This document shows, piece after piece, positions 24,909-31,121 of a DNA stretch of 64,000 bases. The notes beneath the pieces were generated by a model. The model ran no database searches. It saw only the letters and a list, made by a program, of their open reading frames with translations, and had not been told where the DNA came from. Position 1 is the stretch's first letter. Each line of letters begins with the position of its first letter. Origin of the DNA: Mesorhizobium sp. B2-1-8 (GTDB lineage: Bacteria; Pseudomonadota; Alphaproteobacteria; Rhizobiales; Rhizobiaceae); contig NZ_CP083952.1 in assembly GCF_006442545.2 (NCBI RefSeq), positions 2,349,501-2,413,500 on the forward strand. Reading direction: 5' to 3'. The translations under genes and the position numbers were made by a program.

Positions 24909-25481
24909 ATGTCTGAACTGAACGATTATCTGGTCCGCTCGGCGGCCGCCATATCAGCTATGGTCGAGCGCGACCTGACCGGCGAGATGGAGCGGGCGGC
25001 GCGCGCCGTCGTGACGGCGCTTTCGTCGGGCAAGGCCTTCCTGATCGCCGGCAATGGCGGCTCGGCCAGCGACGCCATTCACATCGCCGGCGAACTGGTC
25101 GGGCGCTTCCTCAAGGAGCGCAAGGCCTACAATGTCATCGCGCTGCCGGCCAATGCCGCGGTGCTGACCGCCTGGGGCAATGATTATGGTTTCGACACGG
25201 TGTTTTCGCGCCAGGTCGAAGCGCATGGCTCGGCCGGCGGCGTGCTGCTGGCGATCTCGACCAGCGGCAATTCGCCGAGCATTCTGGCCGCCGCGGAACA
25301 GGCGCGCATGATGGACATGACCGTGATCGGCCTGACCGGCGAGAGCGGCGGCAAGCTCAAGCCGCTCTGCGACATCCTGCTCAACGTGCCTTCGACCTCG
25401 ACGCCGATCATCCAGCAGGGGCATCTGTGCCTCTATCACCATCTGTGCGAAGTGGTCGAAGCGCGCCTGTCGAATGGCTGA
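24909..25481 (+). CDS. gmhA: Sedoheptulose-7-phosphate isomerase
   Basis: SIS-domain isomerase of 190 residues that converts sedoheptulose 7-phosphate to D-glycero-D-manno-heptose 7-phosphate, the first committed step of the heptose pathway. GNGGSASDAIHIAGELVGRF (48-67) and the phosphate-binding ISTSGNSPSILAAAE are intact, and the catalytic His is in GHLCLYHHLCE. It begins 7 bases after hldE and overlaps gmhB by 8 bases. Confidence 0.95.
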   Translation: MSELNDYLVRSAAAISAMVERDLTGEMERAARAVVTALSSGKAFLIAGNGGSASDAIHIAGELVGRFLKERKAYNVIALPANAAVLTAWGNDYGFDTVFSRQVEAHGSAGGVLLAISTSGNSPSILAAAEQARMMDMTVIGLTGESGGKLKPLCDILLNVPSTSTPIIQQGHLCLYHHLCEVVEARLSNG

Positions 25482-26115
25482 CAGGATCGGGACGCCGCAC
25501 CCACTGATCGAACCGGGCCTGTGGGTGGAGGAGGTCGGCGACAGCGTTTTCCCGGCGCGCTCACCGGCGCTGTTCCTGGACCGCGACGGCACCATCAATG
25601 TCGATACCGACTATCCCAGCGATCCGGCCGAGATCGAGTTGAGGCCTCAGATGCTGCCGGCGATCGCCGCCGCCAACCGGGCCGGAATCCCGGTCGTTGT
25701 TGTGACCAACCAGTCGGGCATCGCGCGCGGCTATTTCGGCTGGGACGTTTTCGCGGCGGTCAACGGCCGCGTGCTGGAGCTGCTGGACGGGCAGGGGGTG
25801 TCCGTCGACATGGTGCTGGCCTGCGCCTATCACGAGGCGGGCGTCGGGCCGCTCGCCATGGTGGACCATCCGATGCGCAAGCCCAATCCGGGCATGCTGA
25901 TCGAGGCGGGCAGGCGCCTTGATCTCGATCTCCGGCGCTCCCTGATGGTCGGCGACAAGCTGGCCGACATGCAGGCGGGCCAACGCGCGGGCCTGGCACA
26001 GGGCTGGCTGGTTGACGGTGAGGCGGCACTTCAGCCTGGCTTCGCCATCAGGCGCTTGCATGACGACCACGATCTCGGCAGCCTGCTCGCTGCCATCGAC
26101 GCACTCGGATCGTAG
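25474..26115 (+). CDS. gmhB: D-glycero-beta-D-manno-heptose 1,7-bisphosphate 7-phosphatase, atypical zinc loop
   Basis: HAD-IIIA phosphatase of 213 residues that removes the 7-phosphate before adenylylation. Catalytic Asp pair D36/D38 in FLDRDGTIN; motif II TNQSGIARGYF; motif III/IV RKPNPGM and MVGDKLADMQAGQRAGL. In classical GmhB a C-x-H...C-x-C zinc loop precedes RKP; here the first half (CAYH) remains, but the second Cys pair reads DHPM. Position in the hldE-gmhA-gmhB operon supports the role. Overlaps gmhA by 8 bases. Confidence 0.9.
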   Translation: MADRIGTPHPLIEPGLWVEEVGDSVFPARSPALFLDRDGTINVDTDYPSDPAEIELRPQMLPAIAAANRAGIPVVVVTNQSGIARGYFGWDVFAAVNGRVLELLDGQGVSVDMVLACAYHEAGVGPLAMVDHPMRKPNPGMLIEAGRRLDLDLRRSLMVGDKLADMQAGQRAGLAQGWLVDGEAALQPGFAIRRLHDDHDLGSLLAAIDALGS

Positions 26116-26118
26116 GGC

Positions 26119-26913
26119 TTACGCCTGGTCGTTGCGCTCCGAGGCTTCGTAGAGCTTGGCCTCGGTGGCGAAGGAATAGATCATCACCGACATCGAGTAG
26201 ACGAAGCCATGGCGGCCGCACAGGAAGTAGCGCTTGGCCAGGTAGAATTTGAGGAAGTTGCCGAACGGCGACAGCACCAGCCGCACCAGGCCGGGCTTCT
26301 TGCCTTTCTCGACCAGCGTCACCGCCTTGAGGCTGGAATAGGCGTTGGCCCGGGCAAGATCCTCCTCAACCGATATTTCACGGCGATGCAGCAAGACACC
26401 CTCTTCGATCGTGTCGGTCTCGCCCGGCACGCGAACGGATTCATGGACCCGCGCGGTGAGATCCATGGCGGCGCCTTCGCGGCGGAAAAGCCTGAGCAGC
26501 CTGTTGTGCAGCACCCAGCGATGGGCATAACCGTAGCCTTTCAGCCAGTCGCGGCGGCGCATGTACCATCCGCTGGCCTTGCCGCCGGCCGCCTGGGTGA
26601 TGGCCACGATCGACTGCCGCAACCGGTCGTCGACACGCTCGTCCGGGTCGATCGAGAGGCACCAGGGCTGGTTGGCACGGTCGAGCGCGAATTGCCGCTG
26701 GCGGGGGAACCCCGGCCAGTCATTGTGCAGCAGCGTTATCGGATAGCCCTTGGCGATATAGCTTTCAACGCATTCGACGGTACCATCCGTCGAACCGGAA
26801 TCGACGACGATGATCTCGGCACAGAAATCGATGCTTTCCAGGCACGGGCCGATCATATCGGCTTCGTTCACGCAGATGATGAGCGCCGAGACCGGGCTTG
26901 CAAAACGGGTCAT
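26119..26913 (-). CDS. LPS core glycosyltransferase, GT2 family (WaaE/KdtX-like)
   Basis: GT-A glycosyltransferase of 264 residues: nucleotide-sugar motif VVDSGSTDGT (36-45), DxD at D89/D91 (SIDPDERVDD), an acceptor region with RRRDWLKGYGYAHRWVLHNR, and a C-terminal amphipathic/hydrophobic end (FLKFYLAKRYFLCGRHGFVY). This matches WaaE-type enzymes that add a beta-glucose to core heptose I; the exact sugar is inferred. The ATG at 26913 has GAAGGGGA upstream. It converges with gmhB (3 bases between stops), which fits membership in the LPS block. Confidence 0.85.
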   Translation of the reverse strand: MTRFASPVSALIICVNEADMIGPCLESIDFCAEIIVVDSGSTDGTVECVESYIAKGYPITLLHNDWPGFPRQRQFALDRANQPWCLSIDPDERVDDRLRQSIVAITQAAGGKASGWYMRRRDWLKGYGYAHRWVLHNRLLRLFRREGAAMDLTARVHESVRVPGETDTIEEGVLLHRREISVEEDLARANAYSSLKAVTLVEKGKKPGLVRLVLSPFGNFLKFYLAKRYFLCGRHGFVYSMSVMIYSFATEAKLYEASERNDQA

Positions 26914-26967
26914 GGTCCCCTTCCCATGGCGGATTCTCCCGGAATTCATGTTGCTCGTGCCATCTGT

Positions 26968-27023
26968 TCTCAAGCAATTCCGGGCGGAAAACCGTTACAC
27001 ATTTTTCCTGGAATTGCTTGAGA
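26968..27023. repeat. Rhizobial palindromic repeat, family C
   Basis: Perfect 14-base arms TCTCAAGCAATTCC (26968-26981) and complement (27010-27023) around gggcggaaaaccgttacaca. Same general plan as 60407-60455 and, with a different arm, 15743-15791. It lies upstream of the GT2 gene and downstream of lrp. Confidence 0.8.
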
Positions 27024-27160
27024 AACCAGTCAAGCGCCCAGTCAAGCAGTGAAATCCGGCAGAGCTGTTCAGCCTTGTATATCAGCGTCTTTCGAACACC
27101 AACGCGGCACCGGTGTGGCGAACGTCGGGAATTCGTCGGCGCACGGGCGCTCACCCAGAC

Positions 27161-27640
27161 TCAGGAGCGCTCGAACGAGACCAGGCCTTCGTCCTTGACC
27201 CGGCGAATGGTGAGCGCGGTGCGCACGGTATCGACGTTCGGCGTCGAGGTCAGTTCCTCGATGACGAAGGTCTGGAAGGCGCCGAGGTCGCTTGCCACGC
27301 AATGCAGCAGGAAGTCGGACTCGCCCGACACCATCCAGGCGTCGCGTACGATCGGCCAGCCGCGCGTGCGCTCGGCGAAGATGCGCAGTTCGGCATCTGC
27401 CTGGTGATGCAGCCCGACCAGGCAAAAGGCGACGACATCGAGGCCGAGCGCCGGCGCGTTGAGCAGCGCGCGATAGCCACGGATGATGCCTGCCTCCTCC
27501 AGCCGCTTGACCCGGCGCAGGCAGGGCGGGGCCGAAATACCGACGCGGTTCGAGAGCTCGACATTGGTCATGCGCCCGTCCGACTGAAGCTCACGCAGGA
27601 TCTTCCAGTCGATGGCGTCGAGGTCGGCCTTGAGCGGCAT
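27161..27640 (-). CDS. Lrp/AsnC family transcriptional regulator
   Basis: A 159-residue regulator: N-terminal helix-turn-helix (about 8-60, DAIDWKILRELQSDGRMTNV, ELSNRVGISAPPCLRRVKRL) and C-terminal RAM/AsnC ligand domain (VVAFCLVGLHHQ, SGESDFLLHCVASDL). It is divergent from trxB with a 256-base gap. In Sinorhizobium and Brucella a closely similar lrp gene is the neighbour of trxB and lsrB, so the position is conserved. The start at 27640 is the first Met matching the family. Confidence 0.93.
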   Translation of the reverse strand: MPLKADLDAIDWKILRELQSDGRMTNVELSNRVGISAPPCLRRVKRLEEAGIIRGYRALLNAPALGLDVVAFCLVGLHHQADAELRIFAERTRGWPIVRDAWMVSGESDFLLHCVASDLGAFQTFVIEELTSTPNVDTVRTALTIRRVKDEGLVSFERS

Positions 27641-27896
27641 TGGGTTCTCGATGATCAGTGTGGCGCAAGAATCTTTCGCGATTTTGTAATTAAACGACTT
27701 TTGTGTCGAAGCCAGCCCTCGTCGACGCGATTTTAGGGGAGGTAACGAAAGCGCTCGACGCGCGAATATCCGCATGGGTCGAAGCTTTCCGGGGACGACG
27801 GCGCGTTCGTCTTGCTGGCGTGGCTGGCAGCCCTTACATTAAGCGCGATATTTCCACGTCTTTGGCACACTCGTGTCCGCCCCGCAGAGGCTCCAA

Positions 27897-28871
27897 ATGA
27901 TCACCAAGCATGCGCCCGTTCTCATCATCGGTTCCGGTCCGGCCGGCTATACGGCGGCGGTCTATGCCGCGCGTGCGATGCTGAAGCCGATGCTCGTCGC
28001 CGGTCTGCAGCAGGGCGGGCAGCTGATGATCACCACGGATGTCGAAAACTATCCCGGCTTCGCCGATCCGATCCAGGGGCCGTGGCTGATGGAGCAGATG
28101 CTCAAGCAGGCCGAGCATGTCGGCACCGACATCATCAACGACATCATCACCGAGGTAGACCTCAATGTGCGGCCGTTCCGCGCCAAGGGCGATTCCGGCA
28201 CGACCTACACGGCCGATGCGCTGATCATCGCCACCGGCGCGCAGGCCAAGTGGCTGGGCATTCCGACCGAGCAGGACTTCATGGGCTTCGGCGTTTCCGC
28301 CTGCGCCACCTGCGACGGCTTCTTCTATCGCGGCAAGGATGTCGCGGTGGTCGGTGGCGGCAATTCGGCGGTGGAGGAGGCGCTCTATCTGTCCAACCTC
28401 GCCAAGAGTGTCACCGTCATCCACAGGCGCTCGGACTTCCGTGCCGAGCGCATCCTGCGCGAGCGGCTGTTGAAGAAGGACAATGTCCGCGTTATCTGGG
28501 ACACGATCGTCGACGAGATCACCGGGCGTCCGGGCAAGGCACCGCTGCCGCCTTCGGTCGAAGGGCTGAAGCTCAGGCATGCCGTGACCGGCGCCGAGAG
28601 CCATCTCAAGATCGACGGCGTCTTCGTGGCCATCGGCCATGCGCCCGCGGTCGAGCTGTTCGCCGGCAAGCTGAAGCAGAAGCCGAACGGCTATCTGTGG
28701 ACAGCGCCGGATTCGACGCGCACCGACGTGCCTGGCGTGTTCGCCGCCGGCGACGTTACCGACGATATCTACCGCCAGGCGGTGACGGCGGCGGGGCTGG
28801 GCTGCATGGCCGCGCTCGAGGCGGAAAAGTATCTGGCCGGCATCGAGGTGCATCGCGAGGCAGCGGAATAG
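27897..28871 (+). CDS. trxB: Thioredoxin-disulfide reductase
   Basis: NADPH- and FAD-dependent enzyme of 324 residues that reduces thioredoxin. FAD motif GSGPAG (12-17), redox-active disulfide CATC (136-139), NADPH motif GGGNSAVEEALYLS (about 156-169) and C-terminal FAAGDVTDDIYRQAVTAAG. AGAGG lies before the ATG at 27897. It is followed after 91 bases by lsrB in the same direction, a redox-linked pairing conserved in rhizobia and brucellae. Confidence 0.97.
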   Translation: MITKHAPVLIIGSGPAGYTAAVYAARAMLKPMLVAGLQQGGQLMITTDVENYPGFADPIQGPWLMEQMLKQAEHVGTDIINDIITEVDLNVRPFRAKGDSGTTYTADALIIATGAQAKWLGIPTEQDFMGFGVSACATCDGFFYRGKDVAVVGGGNSAVEEALYLSNLAKSVTVIHRRSDFRAERILRERLLKKDNVRVIWDTIVDEITGRPGKAPLPPSVEGLKLRHAVTGAESHLKIDGVFVAIGHAPAVELFAGKLKQKPNGYLWTAPDSTRTDVPGVFAAGDVTDDIYRQAVTAAGLGCMAALEAEKYLAGIEVHREAAE

Positions 28872-28962
28872 GCGGCTCGCAAGACTGTTGAAAAAACGGC
28901 TTGGAAACGCCGTGTAAAAGCCCGATTTTTCATTCAGACGCCAACCGTAACGAGGGGAAATC

Positions 28963-29859
28963 ATGGCGTTGGACTGGGACAAGCTACGCGTGTTTCACGC
29001 TGCGGCGGAAGCGGGATCGTTTACGCATGCGGCCGAGACCCTGCATCTGTCGCAATCGGCGATATCGAGGCAGGTCAGCGCGCTTGAACATGATGTCGGC
29101 GTGCCGCTGTTCAACCGCCATGCACGCGGCCTGGTGCTGACCGAACAGGGCGAGATGCTGTTCCGCACGGCGCATGACGTGCTGATGAAGCTGGAAACCA
29201 TCAAGTCGCGGCTGACCGAGACCAAGGACCGGCCGTCAGGCGTGCTCAGGGTAACGACGACCGTCGGCCTCGGCGCCGGCTGGCTGACCGAGCGGGTGCA
29301 GGAGTTCATCGAACTCTATCCCGAAATCAGCCTGCAGCTGATCCTCGCCAATGAGGAGCTCGACCTCACCATGCGCCAGGCCGATTGCGCCATCCGGCTG
29401 CGCCAGCCGCAGCAGCCGGACCTGATCCAGCGCCGCCTGTTCACCGTGCATTTCCACCTCTACGCCGCCCCGTCCTATGTCGCCAAGTATGGCAAGCCGG
29501 GCTCGATCGCAGAGTTGAGAAGCCATCGCATCGTCACCTTCGGCCTGCCGGTGCCGTCGCATCTGTCGGAGTTGAACTGGCTGGAGACGGTCGGTGATTT
29601 CGAGAGCGGCCGGCGCGTGCCGACACTGCAGATCAATGACATCCTGTCGATCAAGCGCGCCGTGCAGGGCGGCGCCGGCATCGCCATGCTACCGGACTAT
29701 GTGATCAGCAAGGATTCCGGCCTGGTGCAGCTGCTGCCGGAAACCGAGGTGCCGTCCTTCGACACCTATTTCGCCTATCCCGACGCGATGAAGAACCAGG
29801 CCAAGCTGCACGTGTTCCGCGACTTCATCATCGCCAAGGCCAGAAGCTGGTCCTTCTGA
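28963..29859 (+). CDS. lsrB: LysR-type regulator LsrB/VtlR
   Basis: LysR regulator of 298 residues: winged HTH (about 6-65, SFTHAAETLHLSQSAISRQV) and effector domain (about 95-295). Downstream of trxB and one gene away from an AbcR-type sRNA, this is the locus of LsrB (Sinorhizobium, Agrobacterium) and VtlR (Brucella), which control LPS, redox and host-interaction genes and activate abcR. Only one cysteine is present, C142. GAGGGGAAATC precedes the ATG. The assignment rests on synteny plus overall sequence character. Confidence 0.88.
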   Translation: MALDWDKLRVFHAAAEAGSFTHAAETLHLSQSAISRQVSALEHDVGVPLFNRHARGLVLTEQGEMLFRTAHDVLMKLETIKSRLTETKDRPSGVLRVTTTVGLGAGWLTERVQEFIELYPEISLQLILANEELDLTMRQADCAIRLRQPQQPDLIQRRLFTVHFHLYAAPSYVAKYGKPGSIAELRSHRIVTFGLPVPSHLSELNWLETVGDFESGRRVPTLQINDILSIKRAVQGGAGIAMLPDYVISKDSGLVQLLPETEVPSFDTYFAYPDAMKNQAKLHVFRDFIIAKARSWSF

Positions 29860-29880
29860 TCCAAGGTCAGCTCCGCGAGC

Positions 29881-30378
29881 CTATCCTTTCCAGGGCCTAA
29901 TCCGCGGCAGCCAGCCCGGCACGTTGCGGCGGTAGGCTTCGTATTCGGCGCCATAGCGGCCGGCGAGCGTCGGCTCCTCATAGAGCTTGACGAAGGTGAT
30001 CATGGCTGCCGCCGCGATTGCCGCATAGGCGGCGATCGACCAGCTCGAGAACAACAGCGCCTGGCCGAGAATGATCGACAGCACGGCGACATACATGGGA
30101 TTGCGGACATGGCGGTAAATGCCGCCGATCACCAGCCTTTCGGTCGGTGCGACGGGGGCGGGCGTGCCCAGCCCTTCCAGCGCGAAGCGGGCGAAGGCAT
30201 GCAGCAGCACGGCGGCAGCGGCGACGATGAGCACGCCGCCGGCGAGGACAAGGCCGGGTACCATCGACCATGGCAGGCCCCAGCGATCGCTGAGCAGCCA
30301 GGGAACCAGCCCGGCGACCACTCCGGGAGCCGCAACCAGGAAAATGCCGCTGCCGGCAATCGCCGAAAACCTACGCAT
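29881..30378 (-). CDS. Membrane methyltransferase, isoprenylcysteine/phospholipid methyltransferase family
   Basis: Integral membrane protein of 165 residues with about four hydrophobic helices and the ICMT/PEMT C-terminal signature: GGIYRHVRNPMYVAVLSIIL, then EEPTLAGRYGAEYEAYRRNVPGW. Such enzymes use S-adenosylmethionine; the acceptor (lipid, isoprenoid or thiol) is not known. It is convergent with lsrB, 21 bases between stops, and lies between lsrB and its presumed sRNA target. Confidence 0.87.
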   Translation of the reverse strand: MRRFSAIAGSGIFLVAAPGVVAGLVPWLLSDRWGLPWSMVPGLVLAGGVLIVAAAAVLLHAFARFALEGLGTPAPVAPTERLVIGGIYRHVRNPMYVAVLSIILGQALLFSSWSIAAYAAIAAAAMITFVKLYEEPTLAGRYGAEYEAYRRNVPGWLPRIRPWKG

Positions 30379-30576
30379 CGGTTGATCCCCGCGTGACTGC
30401 CTTTGAATTAAACCGCTGCTGCCTCATTACACATCATCAATGTTTTCGGAATTTTGGGAGCAGAATCGGCCGGGATTGGCGTTTTCGGGGCGACAATGAC
30501 GCGAAAGCGCGCTTCATTTTCACGATTCTGCTGGTCCTATTGGCTCCTGGAGCGGGTTGGACCACAGCCTGTGCCT

Positions 30577-30599
30577 TTTTGCATGCGTGTGTTGCAAAA
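30577..30599 (+). promoter_or_regulatory. LysR-type binding box upstream of the AbcR sRNA
   Basis: Perfect interrupted palindrome TTTTGCA-N9-TGCAAAA; it contains the T-N11-A pattern of LysR sites. Its centre is about 53 bases before the inferred sRNA start, the usual activator position. LsrB/VtlR is known to activate abcR genes in relatives, so this is the best candidate LsrB site in the window. Confidence 0.6.
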
Positions 30600-30640
30600 T
30601 AGATGCTTGTTTCTTGGGCATGATGAGCACATATATACAT

Positions 30641-30757
30641 CATCTCCTGGACGCGTTCTCCTCCCATTAGCGTCCTCGAGTGTTCCCCTCTGGAGGTTAG
30701 CCTTAACAGGCACTTCCAATCAAACTCAGCCGGATCTTCGTTGATCCGGCTTTTTTG
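30641..30757 (+). ncRNA. abcR: AbcR-type (alpha-r15) trans-acting small RNA
   Basis: About 115-nt RNA gene. Hairpin 1: GGACGC (30649-30654) pairs with GCGTCC (30670-30675), exposing a loop with CTCCTCCC, an anti-Shine-Dalgarno sequence. A second C-rich stretch, TTCCCCTCTGGAGG, follows, then a strong terminator GCCGGATC-ttcgtt-GATCCGGC plus six T (30729-30756). Two pyrimidine-rich anti-SD regions and this terminator are the hallmarks of AbcR RNAs, which silence ABC-transporter mRNAs through Hfq. Promoter candidate CTTGTT (30606) with ACATAT/TATATA near 30630. The location next to lsrB matches S. meliloti. Only one copy is seen, not a tandem pair. Confidence 0.78.
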
Positions 30758-30812
30758 TTGCCTGCGTGCCACGGGGATGGCTGGAAAATTCACCAGAACT
30801 GCCGCGTAACCG

Positions 30813-30862
30813 TGTCATGTAACCTCTGGTAACATGACAAGGACACCCTCCATCTGCTAAAT
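30813..30862 (+). promoter_or_regulatory. Palindrome and promoter of the second small RNA
   Basis: A 27-base inverted repeat at 30813-30839: 12-base arms TGTCATGTAACC / GGTAACATGACA with one mismatch around TCT. Its right end supplies a -35 ATGACA (30834-30839); 17 bases later lies CTAAAT (30857-30862) as -10. The arrangement predicts transcription starting near 30870 and control by a dyad-binding regulator. Confidence 0.5.
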
Positions 30863-30869
30863 GGATCAT

Positions 30870-31056
30870 AGGACGCGGTGTGGTTCGGACGGGAGATGGG
30901 GGCATCACTCGGACGACCCGGGCTCAGGCGGCTACCGCGTCCGAACCTTTTCCCGTCGAAGCGCGGCGACCTTACATGTGGCGGACCTGCCGTTTTTCCT
31001 CCCAAGAAAACGGTCCACAAAACAAACGGCGTCCGGCCCCCCGGGCGTCGTTTTTT
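30870..31056 (+). ncRNA. Structured small RNA of unidentified family with an anti-Shine-Dalgarno loop
   Basis: Predicted transcript of about 187 nt in a gap without genes. Helix 1: GGTTCGGACG (30882-30891) with CGTCCGAACC (30938-30947), perfect 10 bp closing a 46-nt interior. Helix 2: CCGTTTT (30990-30996) with AAAACGG (31007-31013), presenting the loop TCCTCCCAAG, which can pair with ribosome sites. Helix 3: terminator of 11 bp including two G-U pairs (31026-31036 with 31041-31051) followed by a T-run. GGACGC near the 5' end could also pair with GCGTCC near 31029-31034. I do not recognise it as tmRNA, RNase P or SRP RNA; 6S RNA is conceivable from length only. It ends 66 bases before the convergent EF-G-like gene. 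Confidence 0.6.
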
Positions 31057-31121
31057 GGTTTTTGCCCCCTCGATCGTTCGAGGGGCGCTTCACACGCTTC
31101 CAAATCGGCCACCGGGCGAAA

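Noticed and set aside
30870..31056. Possibility that the second small RNA is 6S RNA
   Set aside because: Length is compatible, but I could not draw the single long irregular hairpin with a central bubble that defines 6S, and the hairpin with a CCTCCC loop points to a riboregulator. Left unassigned.
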